This document shows positions 36,194-45,131 of a DNA stretch of 64,000 nucleotides, in pieces. The position numbers and the translations under genes are program-made. Source of the stretch: Microvirga aerophila (GTDB lineage Bacteria > Pseudomonadota > Alphaproteobacteria > Rhizobiales > Beijerinckiaceae); contig NZ_QOIO01000031.1 in NCBI RefSeq assembly GCF_003332305.1, positions 1-64,000 on the forward strand. The letters run 5' to 3'. The notes beneath the pieces are model-generated. The model was not told the origin of the DNA. It searched no databases and saw nothing but the letters and a program-made list of their open reading frames with translations. Numbering within the stretch: position 1 is the first letter of the stretch; every line of letters begins with the position of its first letter.

Positions 36194-37198
36194 CTAGCGC
36201 GCCGGTTGCGCGTGAGCGGTACGCCAAGCGTCTTGACGACCTGCCCGGACGGCAGCAAGGCAACAGAGAGCTTCGGCCATAATGCGGGCTGCTAATACGC
36301 TCGTTGTCCCGCTCCTGGTGTCAAAGTCCGGCGACACTTCAACGATATCGAAGCCAACGAAACCGTTGCGGCCTGCGACGCGCACCCCGCGGATGATCTC
36401 GCGAGAGGTCAAACCACCCGGCTCGAGACTGTTTGTGCCGGGTGCGTAAGCGGGATCGATACTGTCGATGTCGACGCTGACATATAACTTTGCACTATCG
36501 GCGGTGGCGATGGCTCGTGCCTTTTCCGTGATGGCCTCAATGCCTTCCTGCTCAATCTGCTCCATGGGGAACACTGACATGCCGAGCTCCCGGTAGAGAG
36601 GGGTCCATTCCGGGAGGTTGCGAGGGCCCCGGGCCCCGATGATCGCAACGCGCCTGGGATCGACGTGCTCAAGCTCGCAAATCCTCAGGATGGGAGACGC
36701 TCGGGTGAGGCGATCGCCGTTCAATGACTCGCTCAGATCCAAGTGAGTGTCGAACACGATCATCCCGAGGGGAGACGCGTGGTGCCGAGATACCGCGGCA
36801 ACGGCCGGGTAGGTAATGCCGTGATCGCCACCAAGGCTGAAGGGGATCACCCCCCGTGCCAGCATCGCTTGAAGTTTCTGTTCGAAGCGCTCGTAGCTGC
36901 GAGCATTGTCCCCGGGAACGACATCGATGTCCCCGACATCAGCCACCTTGATGTGCTGGAACACGTCCAGATCCCAATCGAAATTATGTCCGCCGAACAG
37001 CAGGGAATACTTGCGGATTTCTTGCGGACCTCGCCGAGTCGCGCCGCCTCGGAAGGTTGCAATCCCGTCGTAGGGCATTCCAATCACCGCTGCATCGGCG
37101 GTCAGTGTCGCGACATCCGGGACATAGTCGACCGCCATAAAGGGTGGCACGTCGCTGTAAATTTTTGGAACGTCGGCTGGCTGAAGCGCTTCACTCAT
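36194..37198 (-). CDS. Ureohydrolase B (agmatinase-like)
   Basis: The 334-residue protein has Mn-binding blocks LGGDHGITYP, IVFDTHLDLSES and YVSVDIDSIDPAYAPGTNS and the end block GTTSVLAARIMAEALCCL. AAGGGGAGA is well placed before the ATG. In the second block the usual Ala is Thr (DTHLD), still keeping DxHxD. It differs clearly from ureohydrolases A and C in the window, so it probably has another substrate. It lies between the cyclic-imidase-like and M20 genes. Confidence 0.88.
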   Translation of the reverse strand: MSEALQPADVPKIYSDVPPFMAVDYVPDVATLTADAAVIGMPYDGIATFRGGATRRGPQEIRKYSLLFGGHNFDWDLDVFQHIKVADVGDIDVVPGDNARSYERFEQKLQAMLARGVIPFSLGGDHGITYPAVAAVSRHHASPLGMIVFDTHLDLSESLNGDRLTRASPILRICELEHVDPRRVAIIGARGPRNLPEWTPLYRELGMSVFPMEQIEQEGIEAITEKARAIATADSAKLYVSVDIDSIDPAYAPGTNSLEPGGLTSREIIRGVRVAGRNGFVGFDIVEVSPDFDTRSGTTSVLAARIMAEALCCLAAVRAGRQDAWRTAHAQPAR

Positions 37199-37306
37199 GT
37201 TTCTCCCCTTAGAGGTGACGGTTTGCTAATTGGCCATGTTACCGGGACGCATGCGATCATGCTCACGTGGAGGCAGCTCGTGCTTCACCCGAAGCATGGT
37301 GCCGGG

Positions 37307-38542
37307 TCACCTCACAGCTTCCAGCTGAATTTCCTGAGCTAGTAATTCAGCGGCAGTCGCGGATAGAACCGCTAGGCCAGCCGTGAGGGCCTCATCGGTG
37401 CTATGCTCTTCAGGAGTATGACTGCGCCCGCCGAGGCTCGGGATGAACAGCATAGCAGTCGACACATGCGGCGCCATGGTCATGGCATCGTGCCCAGCTC
37501 CGCTGACCATGGGTTTGGGCCGGAAGCCGAGAGCGGTGGCTGCGCGCGCCATTACCTCGGTGACCCGTGCACTCATCGCGACGGGCGCGACATCGCCGGC
37601 TGGTAGGATTTCGACATCGGCGCGCGTGGCTTGTGCCGCAGCCTGGGCAAGGATCGGAATTTGTCTTTGCATCAGGCGGATGCTGTCACTGGAGGAGCTT
37701 CTGAACTCGACCAGGATCTCTGCCCGTTCGGCAACGACATTGAAAGCGCCCGGCTCCGCACGTATACCGCCGAGATTCCACACAGATCCGCTTTCCGCGG
37801 CCTCGCTGCAAAATCTGTGAAACTCTTCAGCAAAGAGATACGCTCCGCGCGCCGCGTCGCGACGCAACGCCATAGGCGTTGTTCCGGCATGGTCTGCCTG
37901 ACCGCGAAACCGAACTCGAGCACGGGCGATTCCGACAATGTCGGAGACAATCCCAATCTCAAGGCCTTCGTGCTCGAGGATAGGTCCCTGCTCGATGTGC
38001 AGCTCGAGGTAGGCCACATGCCGGGACGGATCGAGGCGAAGGACCGTGTCGCCCGAAAGGCCAATCTGCGCGCGCGCGTCCGCTAACGCGGTGCCGCTCT
38101 CATCAACGAGCCCCAGTGCCGACTGCGGTGACAGATGACCACAGAACAACTGGCTGCCCAACAAGGGGCAAAACCGCCCCTCCTCATCGCTGAACGAGAT
38201 CACGGCGACGCCGGTCTCGCGCCCCGGCGGCATCACCCGCGCGACCTCAAGACCAGCCATCACCCCGAGTGCTCCATCCAGCCAGCCTCCATTGGGGACA
38301 GTATCGGTGTGGGATCCGATAAGCACATATCTCTCGCAGCCGGGCGTGTAACCGATCAAATTGCCGAAGCTGTCGAGGCTTGTTTCAAGTCCAGCCTCCT
38401 CCATCCGTGCCTTCACCCAAAGACGAGCCTCAAGGTCCTGCTCAGAGAATGCTCGACGGTACAGGCCTTGGCCTTTCCGGCCGATTGTGGCCAGAGTGCG
38501 CAAATCGGCGATGAGCCGCTCGGCGGACGGGTTCGACGGCAT
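37307..38542 (-). CDS. M20 Zn hydrolase, N-carbamoylase / allantoate amidohydrolase (AllC) type
   Basis: These dimeric zinc enzymes hydrolyse carbamoyl or ureido groups. The 411-residue protein has metal segments LIGSHTDTVPNGGWLDGALGVMA, FSDEEGRFCPLLGSQLF, LELHIEQGPILE and the dimer-domain motif FRGQADHAGTTPMALRRDA, all AllC/carbamoylase hallmarks. GGGAG lies before ATG 38542. Inference: it opens the linear N-carbamoyl product made from a cyclic ureide by neighbouring hydrolases. Confidence 0.9.
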   Translation of the reverse strand: MPSNPSAERLIADLRTLATIGRKGQGLYRRAFSEQDLEARLWVKARMEEAGLETSLDSFGNLIGYTPGCERYVLIGSHTDTVPNGGWLDGALGVMAGLEVARVMPPGRETGVAVISFSDEEGRFCPLLGSQLFCGHLSPQSALGLVDESGTALADARAQIGLSGDTVLRLDPSRHVAYLELHIEQGPILEHEGLEIGIVSDIVGIARARVRFRGQADHAGTTPMALRRDAARGAYLFAEEFHRFCSEAAESGSVWNLGGIRAEPGAFNVVAERAEILVEFRSSSSDSIRLMQRQIPILAQAAAQATRADVEILPAGDVAPVAMSARVTEVMARAATALGFRPKPMVSGAGHDAMTMAPHVSTAMLFIPSLGGRSHTPEEHSTDEALTAGLAVLSATAAELLAQEIQLEAVR

Positions 38543-38638
38543 GCACCACTCCCTCATTCAACAGTGCTTATTTTGGTTGGACTCGTCACATCGTTGGCCG
38601 CGGCCCGGCGCCGGCCGCCAGTGACCAACGTCGGACGG

Positions 38639-39583
38639 TTATCGCATTTCGCGATCATAGGGACGGCCGACGGCGGCGGGGGGATGAGCCTGCCCCATCA
38701 GGCCAACCAAGGCCAAGATTGAGACACCGTACGGGAGTGCTGCGAAGACCTGAAACGGGATTTCAGGGTGATTGAACTGCAGGCGGAGCTGGAAAGCGTC
38801 GAAAAACCCGAACAACAAGCACGCGAGGAATGCAAGCTGAGGCTGCCATCGGCCCAGGACAATCGCCGCAAGAGCAATAAACCCCTTACCGGCGCTCATG
38901 TTGTCGGAGAACAGGAACACCTGCGTCAGAACCAGGTAGGCTCCCCCCAAGCTCGCGAGGGTCGATCCAGCGATAACACATGCGTAGCGGAGCCTAAACA
39001 CCGGCACTCCGGCAGAGTCGGCCGCCGACGGGTTCTCGCCGATGGCGCGGATTGACAGGCCTATGCGGGTCTTGAACAGGACCAGATAGACGGCCACGAC
39101 AGTCAGAAGGGCGACATAAACCAGTGCGTCCTGCGAAAAAAGAACGGGCCCGAGCACCGGGATATCCGAGAGGTACGGGATTGCCACAGGACCAAAGCCC
39201 TGGAGTTTGAGGCTGTTCCCACTCCCCGGAAAGAGAACCCGAGACATGAAGGAGGTAAAGCCTGTCGAAAACAGAATGACCGCAATGCCGATGACAATCT
39301 GGTTAACCCGCAACGTAATGCCGAGAACCGCCAGAAGCAGTCCGGATAGCGCCCCAAACAATAGTGCGAAACCCAAGCCTCCCGTCGGTGTGCCGAGAAA
39401 GTAGGCGCCAACGGCGGCGCCAAAGGCGCCGAACAGAATCTGGCCTTCGAGCGCAATGTTAAACACGCCTGACCGCTCGCAGACCAGTCCCCCCATTGCC
39501 GCGAAGATCAAAGGGATGGAAAGGCGCAAGCCCGTGCTGAGGAAGTCGGTGAGCTGTGCTGGATCCAGCAGGAAGTCAAACAT
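38639..39583 (-). CDS. BMP-type ABC transporter permease 2 (NupQ/YufQ-like)
   Basis: A 314-residue membrane protein with about eight to ten hydrophobic segments, starting FLSTGLRLSIPLIFAAMGGL and with FNIALEGQILFGAFGA, the motif of nucleoside/BMP-family permeases. It is four bases after the partner permease gene and followed by the M20 gene. Confidence 0.9.
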   Translation of the reverse strand: MFDFLLDPAQLTDFLSTGLRLSIPLIFAAMGGLVCERSGVFNIALEGQILFGAFGAAVGAYFLGTPTGGLGFALLFGALSGLLLAVLGITLRVNQIVIGIAVILFSTGFTSFMSRVLFPGSGNSLKLQGFGPVAIPYLSDIPVLGPVLFSQDALVYVALLTVVAVYLVLFKTRIGLSIRAIGENPSAADSAGVPVFRLRYACVIAGSTLASLGGAYLVLTQVFLFSDNMSAGKGFIALAAIVLGRWQPQLAFLACLLFGFFDAFQLRLQFNHPEIPFQVFAALPYGVSILALVGLMGQAHPPAAVGRPYDREMR

Positions 39584-39586
39584 CGC

Positions 39587-40732
39587 CTACTCTCCTTGCG
39601 TCGGCTTCTGCCACGCTGCAACACGCCGCGACCAGCGCTCAGGGTGGTACCGGAACGCAAGCCCGATTGCGACGAACAAGACGATCATGCCCTGAAGCGC
39701 CTCCACCATGGTTGTGTCGATGCCGGTTGTGCGCTGCATTGCACCCGCCCCCACCTGCAATCCCGCCAGAAAGAAGGCCGCCACGATGGACCCCAGCGGG
39801 CTCAGGGCCGCAAGGAACGCAACAATAATCCCTTGCATGCCGTAGCCGGGGCTAAAGTGGTCGAAGAGCCTGTACTTCAAACCTAAGACCTCGAAGGCTC
39901 CGGCAAGACCCGCCATGGCTCCGCCGAGTGCAAAGCTCGACAAGGTGAGACGCTTGACGTCGAGACCAGCATACACAGCTGCATGCGGATTGTGACCAAC
40001 AGTCTGAATGGACAGTCCCAGTGTTGTCTGACGGAAGATCACCGCAATCACAAGTGCAGCCGCAACAGCAATGAGCACGCCGATATGGGCTTCGGTTTCG
40101 GACAGGAACGTTGGCAGGACCAACGCATCGGGAATTTCGCGCGAGTACGGATATGGCGCACCAGGTTCCATGAGCCAAGCGTGGAGAACGGCTCCGACCG
40201 TGTACACGGCAACATAGCTCAGCAACAAAGAGGTGATAATTTCGTTTGTGCCGCGATAAGCTTTCAGGGCGGCTGGGATCAGGCCCCATAGCGCTCCACC
40301 CAGGGCACCCGCACCAATACAGGCGATGACATGGATCCAGCTCGGGAGCACCTCTGGCAGATAAAGAGCCACCAAGGTCGACAGCAGGGCGCCGATGTAG
40401 ATCTGCCCCTCGGCTCCGATGTTGAAGAGGCCAGCGCGCAGGGGAATGATCACCGCTAGGCTCGCCAGAAGCAGGGGGGACATGCGCACGAGGGTACTGC
40501 TGATGCCGTAGTAATCGGCGAATGCCCCTTCGAAAAGCGCGCTGTACGCCGCAACCGGTCTTCCACCCGCGAGTTGGACCAGGAAGGCTCCCAGAATAAG
40601 GGCCGCAAGCACCGCCCACACGGTCTTGAGCATGAAGGCGAATTTGATCAGGCTCTGCGCCACCCGCCCCGCCCGGGGCTCGGCACCACTTGGGGTTTGC
40701 GCTTTCACGGATGGCTGTCCGACGACGCTCAT
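39587..40732 (-). CDS. BMP-type ABC transporter permease 1 (NupP/YufP-like)
   Basis: A 381-residue permease with LFNIGAEGQIYIGALLSTLVAL near residue 95 and many hydrophobic helices; the N-terminal 30 residues are polar. It overlaps the ATPase gene by four bases. The pair with the second permease forms the channel of a purine-nucleoside-type importer. Confidence 0.9.
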   Translation of the reverse strand: MSVVGQPSVKAQTPSGAEPRAGRVAQSLIKFAFMLKTVWAVLAALILGAFLVQLAGGRPVAAYSALFEGAFADYYGISSTLVRMSPLLLASLAVIIPLRAGLFNIGAEGQIYIGALLSTLVALYLPEVLPSWIHVIACIGAGALGGALWGLIPAALKAYRGTNEIITSLLLSYVAVYTVGAVLHAWLMEPGAPYPYSREIPDALVLPTFLSETEAHIGVLIAVAAALVIAVIFRQTTLGLSIQTVGHNPHAAVYAGLDVKRLTLSSFALGGAMAGLAGAFEVLGLKYRLFDHFSPGYGMQGIIVAFLAALSPLGSIVAAFFLAGLQVGAGAMQRTTGIDTTMVEALQGMIVLFVAIGLAFRYHPERWSRRVAAWQKPTQGE

Positions 40733-42243
40733 GCGGCCTTACCTGTCATCAAGAGACCCAGTCTTTCGGGTGTCGCCTCCGACACCGGAAGCTCCCCAAC
40801 GATCCGTCCATTGAAGATCACAGCGAGGCGGTCCGCGACCATGAGGAGTTCTTCCAGTTCCGTCGAGATATACAGAATGCCGGTTCCCCGGTCGCGTTGC
40901 GCGAGAAGAGTTCGTTGAACAAAGTCAATCGCGCCGACATCAAGGCCTTTTGTCGGCTGGGAGACAATGAGCAGCTCCGGCTCGTCCTCCATCTCCCGGG
41001 CGAGGATGATCTTTTGCTGGTTTCCGCCGGACAGGTCGCGCGCGCGCTGACCGACTCCGCGCATCCGGACGTCGTAGCGCTCGGCAAGTTGCTTGGCGTG
41101 AGTCTTGATTTTCGCGAAATCTACCCAGCCATGGCGAGAAAAAGGTGGGAGCCGAAAGCTGCGGAGGACCATGTTGAAGGCGATGTCGCTGTCCAGATCG
41201 AGACCGACCTTTTGGCGATCCTCCGGCACAAACCCCATGCGCAGCCTGCGCTTGCGCTCCGCGGGATTCAGCCGGTCTGCAACTTGCCCGCAGATTTTCA
41301 CCGTGCCCGCCGACGCTTTGCGGAGGCCGGCAATGGTTTCGGCCAGCTCTCTCTGACCATTTCCGTCAACCCCCGCGATGCCAACGATTTCCCCGGCCTT
41401 AACGGTGAGCGACAGCCCATTGAGCGCTGAAAGTCCACGTTCGTCGGTGGCGACAAGGTCTGCCACCTCAAGAACAGGGGACCCAATCCGAGGCGGCGTG
41501 CGCGTGACATCGAAGATGACGTCGCGCCCGACCATCAGTCGAGCCAGCTCGCGCGAGTTCGTTTCCGACGCTTCGATGTTGGCGACAACCCGCCCCAGAC
41601 GCATGACGGTCACACGGTCCGCCATTTCCATCACTTCGTCGAGCTTGTGAGTGATGAGCACAATCGTGCGGCCACTTGATCGAAGCCTGCTCAGCAGGTT
41701 GAAGAACGGCTTGATCTCGCTCGGCGTCAGGACGCTTGTGGGCTCGTCGAGGATCAGGAGATCGGCCTGCCGATAGAGCAGCTTCAGGATTTCCACACGC
41801 TGCTGCATCCCGATGGGCAGGCTCCACATCGGCTGGTCCGGGTCAATATCGAAGCCAAGCTCTTGGGCAAGGTCGATGATTCTTTTGCGATCCTGAGCAA
41901 GATTGAGAACCGGTCGCCCGGGCAGCCCGAGCACCACATTCTCGGTCACTGTCATGGTGTCAACCTGTTTAAAGTGCTGGTGAACCATACCGATCCCGAG
42001 TGCCATGGCTTGGCGCGGGTTCGATATCTTGACTTCGCGGCCCCGAGAGAGAATGCGTCCCGCATCGGGCTGATACAAACCGTAGATGATATTCATCAAG
42101 GTCGATTTACCGGCACCATTCTCTCCGAGAATGGCGTGAATTGACCCTTCAGCAACATGGATGCTGACGTCGTCATTTGCTCGAAAGCCGCCGAATGTCT
42201 TGACGATGCCTTCAAGCGAGATTCGACTGGGAACAGCCTGCAT
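40729..42243 (-). CDS. BMP-type ABC transporter double ATPase (NupO/YufO, RbsA-like)
   Basis: A 504-residue protein with two fused ATPase domains. The first has Walker A GENGAGKST, signature LPIGMQQRVEILKLLYR and LLILDEPTSVLT; the second has a degenerate Walker A (GVDGNGQRE, without Lys) but an intact LSGGNQQKIILAREM signature. One degenerate site is normal for RbsA/NupO-type transporters. It is 69 bases after the binding-protein gene. Confidence 0.92.
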   Translation of the reverse strand: MQAVPSRISLEGIVKTFGGFRANDDVSIHVAEGSIHAILGENGAGKSTLMNIIYGLYQPDAGRILSRGREVKISNPRQAMALGIGMVHQHFKQVDTMTVTENVVLGLPGRPVLNLAQDRKRIIDLAQELGFDIDPDQPMWSLPIGMQQRVEILKLLYRQADLLILDEPTSVLTPSEIKPFFNLLSRLRSSGRTIVLITHKLDEVMEMADRVTVMRLGRVVANIEASETNSRELARLMVGRDVIFDVTRTPPRIGSPVLEVADLVATDERGLSALNGLSLTVKAGEIVGIAGVDGNGQRELAETIAGLRKASAGTVKICGQVADRLNPAERKRRLRMGFVPEDRQKVGLDLDSDIAFNMVLRSFRLPPFSRHGWVDFAKIKTHAKQLAERYDVRMRGVGQRARDLSGGNQQKIILAREMEDEPELLIVSQPTKGLDVGAIDFVQRTLLAQRDRGTGILYISTELEELLMVADRLAVIFNGRIVGELPVSEATPERLGLLMTGKAA

Positions 42244-42312
42244 GGCGGTCTCTACGTTGATCCATTGTGGGCGATTTCCCCGCCAGTGGATTGGCGAGGA
42301 AATCGTCTTAAA

Positions 42313-43248
42313 TCAGCCCTTGGCTGGATTGAGCTTTCCCGACTTGATATCCTCGATTGCCTTTTGCACCTCTTGGCGCACAGCTTCCGGCACGGCGGAA
42401 TTGAAGGGGCCGAGTTGATCGGTCGAGGTGAGGCCGATGCGGTAATCCTTAGCCTCAAGCTGACCCTTCTGGAAAAGACCAATCGCGTCAACGAGCGCGC
42501 GAGCAAAATCCAGGCGAGCCGTGGTCAGATTATTGTCAGACTCGTGAAGAATGCCCACGGTATGAGCATTACGCTCTTGTGCCGCCTGCACAACGCCAAC
42601 CCAGCCTGCATCGAGATAGGGCATGAAGACGTCTGCCCCCTTGGAGATCAGGTTCAGCGTCGCCTCTTTGGCCTTCGCCACATCAGCCCAGTCGTTCGTG
42701 TACGCCACCAGGACGTCGCCGTCTGGCTTGGCCGCTTTCAGCCCTGCCTTGAAGCCATCAACGGCTGTCGTAAAAGCTGCGAATTGTTGGGCAGAGATCG
42801 CCGCGGCCGTTCCGGTTTTCGTAACGCGCCCGGCCACGAGCCCAAGCACATAACCGAATTCCTCATTCTTGAAATTGACGGTTGCCACTCCCTGGGTGGG
42901 AGCGCCATTCAGAACAACGACGCGCACCTTGGGAAAACGGGTTGCAACCCGTTTGGCAGCATCGGTGTACTCACCGCCAGCGCCGACCACAATTTGGTAG
43001 CCACGCCGGGCATAGTCGGACATGACTTCAACCTGCTCGGCCTGCGACACATTCTCGGTGAATGCGACCTCCGCACCCAGCGTCTCTCGCGCCTTTACCA
43101 GACCGTCGTGCACATTTTGGTTGAACGCCTTGTCGGTGATCACGCCGGGCAGGGCCACGGCGACTTTCACCGCTTGTGCGGCGGCAGGAAACGCGGCAAA
43201 CCCACTCAAGGCAGCAATGGCCGCCAGCTTGACGATATGTTTGATCAT
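42313..43248 (-). CDS. BMP-family ABC binding protein (nucleoside/purine-like ligand)
   Basis: A 311-residue periplasmic protein with signal peptide LAAIAALSGFAAFPAAAQA, then KVAVALPGVITDKAFNQNVHDGL and TENVSQAEQVEVMSDYARRG, the Bmp/TmpC/Med pattern. Known ligands of the family are purine nucleosides, riboflavin and related heterocycles. It follows the creatininase-like gene by 42 bases and precedes the ATPase, so it is part of one operon. A cyclic nitrogen compound is the most plausible cargo. Confidence 0.9.
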   Translation of the reverse strand: MIKHIVKLAAIAALSGFAAFPAAAQAVKVAVALPGVITDKAFNQNVHDGLVKARETLGAEVAFTENVSQAEQVEVMSDYARRGYQIVVGAGGEYTDAAKRVATRFPKVRVVVLNGAPTQGVATVNFKNEEFGYVLGLVAGRVTKTGTAAAISAQQFAAFTTAVDGFKAGLKAAKPDGDVLVAYTNDWADVAKAKEATLNLISKGADVFMPYLDAGWVGVVQAAQERNAHTVGILHESDNNLTTARLDFARALVDAIGLFQKGQLEAKDYRIGLTSTDQLGPFNSAVPEAVRQEVQKAIEDIKSGKLNPAKG

Positions 43249-43290
43249 CTTTCCCTCTTGTTTGACTTTGTAGATTACGACAGGTGATCA

Positions 43291-44064
43291 TCATCGAAAC
43301 TCTTGTCGTAGGCAACTTGTGACGAGAGCCACAAATTCTTCGACAAGCAGTTCTCCGATCTCACGGGTTGCCGCCTTGCCAGAGGAGAGGCATCCCGATT
43401 GCGGGACCCAGTCTGGGTTGACCGGGTAAACATCGTAGGGAGGAAAAGCCGGCAGCGGTTCATCGACGACTTTCGTCATGTTCACGAGATCTGGATAGCA
43501 ATAGAGCATCATGGATGTTTCAAGAATTCCACCATGCTCGAGATCAAGCCCCGGATAGCCGATTCCCTTGTAGACTATCTCGAGTGTCTCAGGCTTGATC
43601 CGCTCGGCATAAAGCATTTTGACAATGCGAACATCTCGTCCCGACACCCGAAGCTCCTCCTGAGCGCGATAGCAGGCCTCGTCGAGGAAAAATCTGTTCT
43701 CGAAATGACTGTCGATCACGGCTATCTTGCGCGCACCGTGGCGAGCGATTTCCATGAGAACATCACGCACCAGGGCGATCAGGGTTTCCGCACACAGGTT
43801 TGTTGTTCCGCAACGATGCGGACCACCGCCGGTCCGCACTTGAGATCGGGCGCCATAGGCGATGGGTGCCGCCACAACCCCGCCGATATTCTCCGCAGCA
43901 CGGCAAGCCATATAGGTGGCCATCATCCAGTCTGTGCCCAATGGCAGATGATAGCCATGCTGCTCGACCGCACCAACCGGGACGATAACCACCGCATCCT
44001 CCTCTGTGATGCGGCGGCAGTATTCTTCCCAGGAAAGGTCCGACATCATCACGCTCGACGGCAT
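43291..44064 (-). CDS. Creatininase-family amidohydrolase, close to true creatininase
   Basis: Creatininase opens the creatinine ring with two divalent metals. The 257-residue protein keeps the metal and catalytic residues: E34 and H36 (VGAVEQHG), D45, H120 and E122 (DSHFEN), H177 (LEHGG) and E182. It also keeps SQVRTGGGPHRCGTTNL and FPPYDVYPVNPDW as in creatininases. The two active-site Trp of the Pseudomonas enzyme (W154, W174) appear replaced, by Ala153 and Leu173. The ring recognised may therefore not be creatinine. First gene of the leftward BMP operon, start 44064 with a GGAGGG-type site. Confidence 0.9.
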   Translation of the reverse strand: MPSSVMMSDLSWEEYCRRITEEDAVVIVPVGAVEQHGYHLPLGTDWMMATYMACRAAENIGGVVAAPIAYGARSQVRTGGGPHRCGTTNLCAETLIALVRDVLMEIARHGARKIAVIDSHFENRFFLDEACYRAQEELRVSGRDVRIVKMLYAERIKPETLEIVYKGIGYPGLDLEHGGILETSMMLYCYPDLVNMTKVVDEPLPAFPPYDVYPVNPDWVPQSGCLSSGKAATREIGELLVEEFVALVTSCLRQEFR

Positions 44065-44085
44065 GTTCCCTCCTGTTTATTCGGT

Positions 44086-44985
44086 TTACGGCCAAGTAGC
44101 AGCGCTCGACTGAGCCAATGCACCTACGGCGTGATGGTGTTCGGTCACACCCAGCTCAAACAGCCGACCGAAACCGCTGATCTGATCGCCAACCCCGGCA
44201 ACACGCAGGCAATCCCACATCATGGCTTGATTGCTCACCACCACCGGCTTTCCGAGATCGCCTTCCAGATCGGCGACGACGTCGAGCGCTCGGAGAGCTC
44301 CACAGCAAATAAAGACGGCCTCGGCCTCAGGTCTATCGACGCTACGTGCGTATGCCCTGATGAAGTGAGGATCGACAGCATCAATTTCGCTGTTGTTCCG
44401 GATGTTCATTCCTTGGATTTCGACGACGTGGAAGCCATGATCCTCCAGGAAATCCCGAACGATGGTGTTCACCTCGTCAAGGTACGGCGTAGCGACAGCA
44501 ATTCTCCGGGCCCCCAGGGTTCTGAGGGCCCTGACCACGCCTGTCATGACCGTGGTCAGCTTGACCTGTTGCCGGGCGGCCCTGAGGGATCGGATCACAC
44601 CGGCTTCGCCAATCACCATTGTTCCACTGTTGCAGGTGTAGCAAAGAACATCGACGCCCGTTTCAGGCCGAATGAGTGAGGCCGCTTGAGCAATATCGGG
44701 AGCCATGGTGGCGAGCGTGTCCACGGTGGCCTCGTTGTTCATGGGAACTCGCGAAAAATGAACCCCCACACCATCCGGGGTTAGCCGAAACACATCGTCC
44801 TCGACCGTCTGCTCCATAGCGAGAACGACGAATCCGATCTTCGCGCGCCAGTGGCGTCCCCGGTCAAAGGCGATCTCAACGGGCCGCGACCTGACCGAAG
44901 TCAGAGTCGCCGTGATAGTCGCCTCTTGGTCCCGGCCCGATGACTTATCCCATGAAGTTGAGGTCCTCGGCTTTTCGTCGCGCAC
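44086..44985 (-). CDS. Maleate isomerase / Asp-Glu racemase superfamily protein
   Basis: These cofactor-free enzymes use two Cys to isomerise, racemise or decarboxylate small acids. The 299-residue protein has the first Cys in CYTCNSGTMVIGEAG near residue 115 and the second in VFICCGALRALDVV near residue 225. It starts with GTG 44985 behind GGAGG. It lies upstream of and in the same direction as the creatininase-like gene (21 bases apart), so it probably begins the operon; LysR is divergent. Candidates are maleate isomerase, hydantoin racemase-like or arylmalonate-decarboxylase-like activity. Confidence 0.83.
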   Translation of the reverse strand: MRDEKPRTSTSWDKSSGRDQEATITATLTSVRSRPVEIAFDRGRHWRAKIGFVVLAMEQTVEDDVFRLTPDGVGVHFSRVPMNNEATVDTLATMAPDIAQAASLIRPETGVDVLCYTCNSGTMVIGEAGVIRSLRAARQQVKLTTVMTGVVRALRTLGARRIAVATPYLDEVNTIVRDFLEDHGFHVVEIQGMNIRNNSEIDAVDPHFIRAYARSVDRPEAEAVFICCGALRALDVVADLEGDLGKPVVVSNQAMMWDCLRVAGVGDQISGFGRLFELGVTEHHHAVGALAQSSAATWP

Positions 44986-45131
44986 CGTGCCTCCTGCTTG
45001 GTCTCGCCATCGCCAATCGGCAAAACTACGCGGTCAGTGGCGATGGTGATGAAATTATTGATTTATTGGGAGCTGGAAACACAGCCAAATCTGCGCAATC
45101 ATATTTGCGGAAAACCGCAAGGATCGCATCG

